From Xanthomonas sp. AM6 (GTDB lineage: Bacteria > Pseudomonadota > Gammaproteobacteria > Xanthomonadales > Xanthomonadaceae), in NCBI RefSeq assembly GCF_025665335.1, contig NZ_CP106869.1, positions 1,328,501-1,392,500 of the forward strand: DNA of 64,000 nucleotides. Reading direction: 5' to 3'. Made by a program: the position numbers and the translations under genes. The notes below the pieces were generated by a model. That model saw only the letters and a list, made by a program, of their open reading frames with translations. It was not told where the DNA came from and searched no databases. Shown piece after piece: positions 36,278 through 43,232 of the stretch (within the stretch, counting starts at the first letter, position 1; each line of letters starts with the position of its first letter).

Positions 36278-38722
36278 GTGCCACGACGCTACGACGACAA
36301 CGACACCGACGATCAGGACACCGACGATCTCGACAGCGGCGCCTCGCCCTGGCGCCGGCGCCTGCTCACCTGGGGCCTGGCCGCGGCCGCGCTGGGCCTG
36401 GGCTTCCTGATCCCGTACACGGTCTATCTGAACAAGCAGGTGACGCAGCGCTTCGGCGAACTGCGCTGGCAGATCCCGACCCGGGTCTACGCACGGCCGC
36501 TGGCGCTGGCGCCGGACACGGCGATGGACGCGCAGACGCTGAAGACCGAACTGGACGCGGCCAGCTATCGCGAGGACCCAGGCGCACAGCGCCCCGGCAG
36601 CTACCAGCAGGACGGCGGCCGCTTCGTCATCGCCAGCCGCGGCTACGTCGACGTGGACGGCCGGGTCGCGCCCAAGCGGGTGGAAGTGAGCCTGTCCGGC
36701 GGCCGCGTGGCGGCGTTGCGCGATGCGCAGACGCGCAAGTCGCTGACCGCCGTACGTCTGGATCCGGCGCGCATCGCCACCTTGTACGGGCAGAAGCAGG
36801 AAGAGCGGCGGCTGGTGCGGGTGGACGAAGTGCCCGAGCTGCTGGTCACCGGGCTGCAGGCGGTGGAAGACCGCGACTTCAACTACCACCACGGCATCGA
36901 CCTCAGCGGCATGGTGCGCGCGGCGTGGGTGATGGTGCGCTCCGGCGGCAAGAGCCGGCAGGGCGCCAGCACCCTGACCCAGCAGCTGGCGCGCAGCGGC
37001 CTGCTCGGCATCGGCAAGGAGCAGACGCTCACCCGCAAGTTCAACGAGATCCTGTACGCGCTGATCATGGAGGCGCGCTACGACAAGCGCACCATCCTGG
37101 AGGCCTATCTGAACCAGGTGTACCTAGGGCAGCGCGGCAGCCAGGCGATCCACGGCGTCGCTTCGGGCGCGGAATTCTGGTTCGGGCGCGAACTGGACGC
37201 GCTGCCGCCGGAACAGGTGGCGCTGCTGATCGGCCTGGTCAAGGGGCCGTCCTACTACGATCCGCGGCGCTATCCCGAGCGCGCGCTGGACCGGCGCAAC
37301 TTCGTGCTCGGCAAGCTGCGCCAGAGCGAGCTGATCGACGAGCCCACCTACCGCCAGGCGCTGGCCGCGCCGTTGGGCGTGCCGGCCAACCCGGGGCTGG
37401 TCGCGGCCAACCGCTTCCCGGCCTACGTGGACCTGGTGCGCCGCCAGCTGGCGCGCGACTACCCGGAAAGCGCGCTGCAGGGCGCCGGGCTGAGCGTGCT
37501 GACCGGCATGTCGCCGTCGGCACAGGCCTATGCCGAGGGCGCGGTGACCCGCACCCTCAAGTCGCTGGAGACCAACAGAAAGCGGCCGCCGCTGCAGGCC
37601 GGCCTGGTGTTGACCGACACCCACAACGGCGACGTGCTGGCGGTGGTCGGCAGCCGCGACGTGTCGCAGCCCGGCTTCAACCGCGCGATCGAGGCGCAGC
37701 GCCAGGTCGGCTCGCTGCTCAAGCCGTTCGTGTACCTGCTGGCGCTGGCGCAGCCGGACCGCTATTCGCTGGCCAGCTGGGTCGACGATTCGCCGGTGAC
37801 GGTGCAGCTCAGCCGCGGCAAGCGCTGGACCCCGGGCAATTCCGACAACCGCAGCCACGGCACGGTGCGCCTGGTCGATGCGCTGGCGCATTCGTACAAC
37901 CAGGCCACGGTGCGGATCGGCATGCAGGTCGGGCCGGAGCGGGTGGCGCAGCTGGTCAAGGTGCTGGCCGGGCTCGAGGCCGAGGTCAATCCTTCGCTGA
38001 TCCTGGGCGCGACCGACCAGAGCCCGTATGCGATGACCCAGCTGTACCAGTTCCTCGCCTCCGGCGGGCAGATCCAGCCGCTGCACGCGGTGCGCGGCGT
38101 GCTCGATCCGCAGGGCAAGCTGCTCAAGCGCTACGACAAGGCGCCGGCGCCGGCGCAGGAAGGCGACTCGGTCGCCGCCAACCTGGTCGGGCTGGCGCTG
38201 CAGCAGGTGGTCAGCAACGGCACCGCGCGGCAGCTGCTCGGCGACGGTCTGGGCAGGCTGTCGCCGGCCGGCAAGACCGGCACCAGCAACGATGGCGTGG
38301 ACAGTTGGTATGCCGGCTACACCGGCGACCACCTGGCGGTGATCTGGATCGGCAACGACCAGAACAAGCAGACCGGCCTGTACGGCGCCACCGGCGCGAT
38401 GCGGGTGTGGTCGGGCATCTTCGCGCGGCTGCCGAGTTCGCCGCTGAAGGTGCAGGGCAAGGGCATCGACTGGCAGTGGATGGACCCGGCCGGCAGCAAC
38501 AGCACCGACCCCAGCTGCCCAGGCGCGCGCCAGTTCCCGTTCGTGGTCGGCTTCGCCCCGGCCTACGCCCCGTGCGCGCCGCCGCAGGCGCTGCCCGAGG
38601 AGGAGGCGGCGCCCGCCGACGGCGAGCAGCACCAGGGCGGCGGCTGGCGCAGCTGGTTCGGCCTGGACAAGAAGAAGGAAACGCCGCCTGCCGACGCGGC
38701 CTCCACACCGCCAGCGCAATGA
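36278..38722 (+). CDS. mrcB: Penicillin-binding protein 1B
   Basis: PBP1b polymerises and crosslinks peptidoglycan. The 814-residue bifunctional enzyme starts at GTG 36278 with an acidic cytoplasmic tail, one membrane helix (WGLAAAALGLGFLIPYTVYL) and a UB2H-like region. The GT51 glycosyltransferase follows (catalytic Glu197 in VEDRDFNYHHG; QGASTLTQQLAR). The transpeptidase carries S479-L-L-K, SYN in AHSYNQATVRIG and K666-T-G. The UB2H-like region with DGRVAPKRVEVSL separates PBP1b from PBP1a. The last four bases overlap a lipoprotein gene that is probably its activator. Confidence 0.96.
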   Translation: MPRRYDDNDTDDQDTDDLDSGASPWRRRLLTWGLAAAALGLGFLIPYTVYLNKQVTQRFGELRWQIPTRVYARPLALAPDTAMDAQTLKTELDAASYREDPGAQRPGSYQQDGGRFVIASRGYVDVDGRVAPKRVEVSLSGGRVAALRDAQTRKSLTAVRLDPARIATLYGQKQEERRLVRVDEVPELLVTGLQAVEDRDFNYHHGIDLSGMVRAAWVMVRSGGKSRQGASTLTQQLARSGLLGIGKEQTLTRKFNEILYALIMEARYDKRTILEAYLNQVYLGQRGSQAIHGVASGAEFWFGRELDALPPEQVALLIGLVKGPSYYDPRRYPERALDRRNFVLGKLRQSELIDEPTYRQALAAPLGVPANPGLVAANRFPAYVDLVRRQLARDYPESALQGAGLSVLTGMSPSAQAYAEGAVTRTLKSLETNRKRPPLQAGLVLTDTHNGDVLAVVGSRDVSQPGFNRAIEAQRQVGSLLKPFVYLLALAQPDRYSLASWVDDSPVTVQLSRGKRWTPGNSDNRSHGTVRLVDALAHSYNQATVRIGMQVGPERVAQLVKVLAGLEAEVNPSLILGATDQSPYAMTQLYQFLASGGQIQPLHAVRGVLDPQGKLLKRYDKAPAPAQEGDSVAANLVGLALQQVVSNGTARQLLGDGLGRLSPAGKTGTSNDGVDSWYAGYTGDHLAVIWIGNDQNKQTGLYGATGAMRVWSGIFARLPSSPLKVQGKGIDWQWMDPAGSNSTDPSCPGARQFPFVVGFAPAYAPCAPPQALPEEEAAPADGEQHQGGGWRSWFGLDKKKETPPADAASTPPAQ

Positions 38723-39258
38723 TCCCCCGGATGCCTGCCATGACCCGATACGCCCCCGCCGTCGCCGCCCTCAGCCTGCTGCTGGCCTCCTGCGTCAGCG
38801 CGCCGCCGCCGCCGCCCCCGCCGCCGGCGGACACCACCACGCCGGCGCAACGGCTGGCCGCGGTCGAGGCCAGCGGCGGCGCCGACGACACCGAACTGAG
38901 CGTGCAGCCGCTGCGCGATCCCCAGGTCGAGGACCTGCGCGACAGCGCCAAGCGCAAGCGCGCGGCCGGCGACCTGGCCGGCGCCGCGGCAGCGCTGGAC
39001 CAGGCCCTGCAACTGGTGCCGGACGACCCCACGACGCTGCAGGACCGCGCCGAAGTGGCGCTGCTGCAGAAGGACAACGCGCAGGCCGAGGCCTTCGCCA
39101 AGCGCGCCATCGACCTGGGCTCGCAGACCGGCCCGCTGTGCCGCCGCCACTGGGCGACGATCGAGCAATCGCGCCTGGCGCGCGGCCAGAAGGAGAATGC
39201 GGTCTCCGCGCACGCGCACATCGAAGGCTGCACGGTGCCGGGGTTGAAGCGCTATTGA
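38719..39258 (+). CDS. TPR lipoprotein, probable LpoP-like activator of PBP1b
   Basis: The 179-residue frame starts at ATG 38719, overlapping the mrcB stop; ATGs at 38731 and 38740 are alternatives. The lipoprotein signal ends LLLASC and is followed by a Pro-rich linker (SAPPPPPPPPADTTTPA). The mature domain has two to three TPR-like helical pairs (SAKRKRAAGDLAGAAAALDQ; RAEVALLQKDNAQAEAFAKR; EQSRLARGQKENAVSAHAHI) and two cysteines (GPLCRRHW and EGCTVPG). In Pseudomonas aeruginosa the TPR lipoprotein LpoP, encoded next to PBP1b, activates that enzyme. Gene position, lipobox and TPR fold here match. The assignment is by architecture and context, not alignment. Confidence 0.8.
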   Translation: MIPRMPAMTRYAPAVAALSLLLASCVSAPPPPPPPPADTTTPAQRLAAVEASGGADDTELSVQPLRDPQVEDLRDSAKRKRAAGDLAGAAAALDQALQLVPDDPTTLQDRAEVALLQKDNAQAEAFAKRAIDLGSQTGPLCRRHWATIEQSRLARGQKENAVSAHAHIEGCTVPGLKRY

Positions 39259-39264
39259 GTGGGG

Positions 39265-39425
39265 CCGGGATTCGGGATTGGGGATTCGCGAGGCGAAGTT
39301 CACCGGATGTTCCGGATGAGCCGCACCGCTGCAGTGTTCCCCCCTTTCATGTTTGGCGCGCACGCATAAGCCGCGGGCGCAACGCGCCGCTTTTGCCAAT
39401 CCCCAATCCCCACTCCCAATCCCGG
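39265..39425. repeat. Dispersed inverted-repeat module, copy G (before dinG-like gene)
   Basis: Left arm 39265-39290 (CCGGGATTCGGGATTGGGGA and continuing) and right arm about 39394-39425 (GCCAATCCCCAATCCCCACT and continuing) flank a 100-base centre, longer than in other copies. The right arm ends four or five bases before the ATG of the helicase gene. Confidence 0.8.
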
Positions 39426-39429
39426 CCCC

Positions 39430-41421
39430 ATGTCCCTCGCCCACGCCAGCACCGAAGCGCTCAGCGACGGCGGTGCGCTCGCCCGCCAGCTCGATGCGTT
39501 CGTGCCGCGCGCGGCGCAGCTGCGGCTGACCGCGGCGATCGCCGAGGCGTTCGAGCAGCGCGACGTGCTGCTCGCCGAGGCCGGGACCGGCACCGGCAAG
39601 ACCTATGCGTACCTGGTGCCGGCGCTGCTGTCGGGGCTGAAGACCATCGTCTCCACCGGCACCCGCGCGCTGCAGGACCAGCTCTACCACCGCGACCTGC
39701 CGCGGGTGCGCGCGGCGCTGGGCGTGGGCCTCAACAGCGCGCTGCTGAAGGGCCGCGCCAACTATCTGTGCAAGTACCGGCTGGAGCAGGCCAAGGGCGA
39801 GCCGCGCTTCACCGCGCGCGAGCAGATCGCGCAGTTCCAGCGCATCGTCGCCTGGGGCGGACGCACCCGCTTCGGCGACATCGCCGAGCTCGACGCGCTG
39901 CCCGACGATTCGCCGCTGCTGCCGCTGGTCACCTCGACCATGGACAACTGCCTGGGCACCGAGTGCCCGTTCTGGGGCGAGTGCTTCGTGGTGCAGGCGC
40001 GGCAACGCGCGCAGGCCGCCGACGTGGTGGTGGTCAACCACCACCTGCTGCTGGCCGACCTGGCGCTGAAACAGGAAGGCTTCGGCGAGATCCTGCCCGG
40101 CGCGCAGGCCTTCGTCATCGACGAGGCGCACCAGCTGCCGGAACTGGCGGCGAACTTCTTCGGCGAGAGCTTCGGCATGCGCCCGCTGCAGGAACTGGCG
40201 CGCGACTGCCTGGCCGAGAGCCGCCACGTCGCCGGCGCGCTGGCCAGCCTGCAGGCGCCGGTGCAGGCGCTGGAGCAGGCCTTGCGCGAACTGCGCGCGG
40301 CGATGGAAGGGCTGCCCACCCGCGGCACGCAGTGGCGCCTGCTGGCCAAGCCGCAGGTGCGCGACGGCTTCGATGCGTTGCTGAGCGAGCTGGCGCGGCT
40401 GCAGGAGAGCCTGGCGGTGCTGCGCGAGGCCTCGCCCGGCTTCGACGCCTGCGCCGCGCGCGCGCAGGACATGCGCGCGCGGCTGGGCCACTGGCTCGGC
40501 GACGACGCGCCGATCCCGGATTTCGATGCCGAGCCGGCGCCGCCGTCCAACGACGTGCTGTGGTACGAGCTGAGCGCGCGCGGCTTCCGCTGCCAGCGCA
40601 CGCCGCTGGACGTGTCCGGCCCGCTGCGCATGCATCGCGAGAAATCGCACGCGGCGTGGGTGTTCACCTCGGCGACGCTGGCGGTGAAGGGCGATTTCGA
40701 GCACATCGCCACGCGCCTGGGCTTGAGCGACCCGATGACCCTGCTGCAGCCCAGCCCGTTCGACTGGGCGCGGCAGGCGCTGTGCTACCTGCCGGCGTTG
40801 CCGGACCCGAACGCGCGCGGCTTCGGCACCGCGCTGATCGCCGCGCTGCATCCGGTGCTGCAGGCCTCGCAGGGCCGCGCCTTCTTGCTGTTCGCCTCGC
40901 ATCGCGCGCTGCGCGAGGCGGCCGAGGCGCTGCGCGACGGGCCGTGGCCGCTGTTCGTGCAGGGCGAGGCGCCGCGCGCGACCTTGCTGCAGCGTTTCCG
41001 CGAGTCCGGCAACGGCGTGCTGCTCGGCTCGGCCAGTTTCCGCGAGGGCGTGGACGTGGTGGGCGATGCGCTGAGCGTGGTGGTGATAGACAAGCTGCCG
41101 TTCGCCGCGCCGGACGATCCGGTGTTCGAGGCGCGGCTGGACGCGATCCGCCGCGACGGCGGCAACCCGTTCCGCGACGAACAGCTGCCGCAGGCGGTGA
41201 TCGCGCTGAAGCAGGGCGTGGGCCGGCTGATCCGCAGCGAGACCGACCGCGGCGTGCTGGTGCTGTGCGATCCGCGACTGCTGTCCAAGTCCTACGGCCG
41301 CACCTTTCTGGAATCGCTGCCGCCGTTCGCGCGCACCCGCGACGTGGAGGACGTGCGGGCGTTTTTTGGGTCGGGACTCGGGAACGGGGACTCGGGACTC
41401 GAAGAAGCGCAGGCGCATTGA
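39430..41421 (+). CDS. DinG/YoaA-family ATP-dependent DNA helicase
   Basis: This family (XPD-like superfamily 2, 5'-3' helicases) acts in DNA repair and replication-fork processing. The 663-residue protein has Walker A GTGTGKT at residues 52-58 and motif Ia STGTRALQDQL. The four cysteines of the iron-sulphur cluster appear in NYLCKYRL and DNCLGTECPFWGEC. DEAH lies in FVIDEAHQLPELA, and motif VI in LKQGVGRLIRSETDRG. The length and sequence resemble YoaA more than DinG. The final residues (FGSGLGNGDSGLEEAQAH) are encoded by the left arm of another repeat module. No ribosome-binding site is visible in the repeat-derived leader. Confidence 0.93.
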   Translation: MSLAHASTEALSDGGALARQLDAFVPRAAQLRLTAAIAEAFEQRDVLLAEAGTGTGKTYAYLVPALLSGLKTIVSTGTRALQDQLYHRDLPRVRAALGVGLNSALLKGRANYLCKYRLEQAKGEPRFTAREQIAQFQRIVAWGGRTRFGDIAELDALPDDSPLLPLVTSTMDNCLGTECPFWGECFVVQARQRAQAADVVVVNHHLLLADLALKQEGFGEILPGAQAFVIDEAHQLPELAANFFGESFGMRPLQELARDCLAESRHVAGALASLQAPVQALEQALRELRAAMEGLPTRGTQWRLLAKPQVRDGFDALLSELARLQESLAVLREASPGFDACAARAQDMRARLGHWLGDDAPIPDFDAEPAPPSNDVLWYELSARGFRCQRTPLDVSGPLRMHREKSHAAWVFTSATLAVKGDFEHIATRLGLSDPMTLLQPSPFDWARQALCYLPALPDPNARGFGTALIAALHPVLQASQGRAFLLFASHRALREAAEALRDGPWPLFVQGEAPRATLLQRFRESGNGVLLGSASFREGVDVVGDALSVVVIDKLPFAAPDDPVFEARLDAIRRDGGNPFRDEQLPQAVIALKQGVGRLIRSETDRGVLVLCDPRLLSKSYGRTFLESLPPFARTRDVEDVRAFFGSGLGNGDSGLEEAQAH

Positions 41422-41550
41422 ACGCGACACGGCGTCATCGCGCTCCAGCCGGCAGCCATTGGACACGGCGCTCCTTGCCCCGGTGATCGAGCGATGGATG
41501 CTAGGCTTTTCGCCTTTGCGAATCCCCGATCCCCGATCCCCAATCCCGGC
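41371..41550. repeat. Dispersed inverted-repeat module, copy H (helicase end/tsaB)
   Basis: Left arm 41371-41401 (TCGGGACTCGGGAACGGGGA and continuing) encodes the C-terminus of the helicase. Right arm 41515-41550 (TTTGCGAATCCCCGATCCCC and continuing) ends three bases before the tsaB ATG. The centre is about 110 bases and includes the helicase stop codon. Confidence 0.8.
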
Positions 41551-41553
41551 CCC

Positions 41554-42255
41554 ATGAACATTCTCGCCTTCGAAACCGCCACAGAAGCCCTGTCCGTCGC
41601 CGTGCACGTCGACGGCAAGGTACTCGAGCGCTTCGAGCTGGCGCCGCGCCGGCATGCCGAACTGGCGCTGCCGTGGGCCGAGCAGTTGCTGGCCGAGGCC
41701 GGCATCGGCCGCAGCCAGCTCGATGCGGTCGCCTTCGGCCGCGGCCCCGGCGCGTTCACCGGCGTACGCCTGGCGATCGCGCTGGCGCAGGGCATCGCCC
41801 TGGCGCTGGACCTGCCGGTGCTGCCGGTGTCCACCCTGCACGCGCTGGCCCTGCGCGCGCCGGCCGACGCGCCGCGGGTGCTGGCCGCGATCGATGCGCG
41901 CATGGGCGAGATCTACGCGGCGACCTTCGTGCGCGACGCCGCAGGACTGCATGCGCTGACGCCAGAGCAGGTCCTGGTCCCGGACGCGTTCGTGCTGCCG
42001 CAGGCGGATGCGCCCTGGCACGGCGTCGGCACCGGGCTGGCCGCCATCGACGGCACGCTGCAGCGGCGCCTGGGCGCGCAGTTGCGCAGCGCCGATGCGC
42101 AGGCCCTGCCGCATGCCGCCGACGTGTTGACCCTGGCGCTGGCCGCGCACGCCCGCGGCGAAGCGATCGCGCCGGAACGCGCCGAGCCGGCCTACCTGCG
42201 CGACAACGTCGCCCTGACCCTGGCCGAGCAGCAGGCACAGCGGGCCGCGCGGTGA
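41554..42255 (+). CDS. tsaB: tRNA t6A biosynthesis protein TsaB
   Basis: TsaB is the scaffold partner of TsaD in forming N6-threonylcarbamoyladenosine at position 37 of ANN-reading tRNAs. The 233-residue protein has the ASKHA N-terminal phosphate motif (NILAFETATEALSVAV) and the diagnostic FGRGPGAFTGVRLAIALAQG. The start at 41554 directly follows a repeat arm (CCCGGCCCC before ATG) with no ribosome-binding site. The stop overlaps the GTG of the next gene as GTGA. Confidence 0.94.
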   Translation: MNILAFETATEALSVAVHVDGKVLERFELAPRRHAELALPWAEQLLAEAGIGRSQLDAVAFGRGPGAFTGVRLAIALAQGIALALDLPVLPVSTLHALALRAPADAPRVLAAIDARMGEIYAATFVRDAAGLHALTPEQVLVPDAFVLPQADAPWHGVGTGLAAIDGTLQRRLGAQLRSADAQALPHAADVLTLALAAHARGEAIAPERAEPAYLRDNVALTLAEQQAQRAAR

Positions 42256-43175
42256 CCGAGGCTCAGGCCCAGGCCGAGCGCGCGCGTTTTCGCGGCTGCC
42301 TGCTGGGCCTGGCGGTCGGCGATGCGCTTGGCACGACGCTGGAATTCAAGGCGCCAGGCAGCTTCGCGCCAATCGACGACATGGTCGGCGGCGGTCCGTT
42401 CGAGCTGCGGCCCGGGCAGTGGACCGACGACACCTCGATGGCGCTGTGCCTGGCGCACAGCCTGCTGTACCGCGAAGGCTTCGACGCGGCGGACCAGATG
42501 AACCGCTATTGCAACTGGTACCGGCATGGCTACCTCAGCAGCACCGGCATTTGCTTCGACATCGGCAGCACCGTGCGCCAGGCGCTGGAGCGCTATCTGG
42601 ACGGCGGCCCGGCCTTCAGCGGCAGCGAGGACCCGCACGCGGCCGGCAACGGCTCGCTGATGCGGCTGGCGCCGGTGGCGATGTATTACGCGCATCGCCC
42701 CGAGGTGCTGGCCGAACGCGCCGCGGACAGTTCGCGCACCACGCATGCCGCCGCCGAGGCGCTGGACGCCTGCCGGCTGTTCGCGTTCCAGTTGCGCGCG
42801 GCGCTGCTCGGCGGCGACCGCGCGCAGCTGCTGCAGGCGCCGCAGCTGGTCCTGGACACGCCGGCGCTGCGCGCGCTGGCCGTCCGCGACCACGCCGCGG
42901 TGCCGGCCACCCGGATCCGCGGCACCGGTTACGTGGTCGATGCGCTGTCGGCGGCGCTGTGGTGTTTCGCGACGACCGATTGCCTCGCCGACGCAGTGCT
43001 GCGCGCGGCCAATCTCGGCGACGATGCCGATACCACCGCGGCGATCTGCGGGCAATTGGCCGGCGCCTTCTACGGCATCGATGGCATTCCCGCGGCCTGG
43101 CGCGCACGGGTGCAGGACGCGGCGGAGATCGTCGCGCTGGCCGACCGCCTGCATGCGGCCAGCGTCCCCGGGTGA
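42252..43175 (+). CDS. ADP-ribosylglycohydrolase (DraG family)
   Basis: DraG-type enzymes remove ADP-ribose from modified proteins or small molecules at a dinuclear metal centre. The 307-residue protein starts at GTG 42252. It shows the N-terminal CLLGLAVGDALGTTLEFK, the metal ligands of QWTDDTSMALCLA, the AGNGSLMRLAPVA loop and the C-terminal ligands of NLGDDADTTAAICGQLAGAF. All metal-binding motifs look intact, so an active enzyme is expected. It overlaps tsaB by four bases and is presumably translated from the same mRNA. The target is unknown; no ADP-ribosyltransferase is visible nearby. Confidence 0.93.
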   Translation: MTEAQAQAERARFRGCLLGLAVGDALGTTLEFKAPGSFAPIDDMVGGGPFELRPGQWTDDTSMALCLAHSLLYREGFDAADQMNRYCNWYRHGYLSSTGICFDIGSTVRQALERYLDGGPAFSGSEDPHAAGNGSLMRLAPVAMYYAHRPEVLAERAADSSRTTHAAAEALDACRLFAFQLRAALLGGDRAQLLQAPQLVLDTPALRALAVRDHAAVPATRIRGTGYVVDALSAALWCFATTDCLADAVLRAANLGDDADTTAAICGQLAGAFYGIDGIPAAWRARVQDAAEIVALADRLHAASVPG

Positions 43176-43232
43176 GTGCGCGCAGGAAGGCCGGCCGTCC
43201 CTGGCCGGCGCCCCCGCAGGCCGCGGGGGCGG

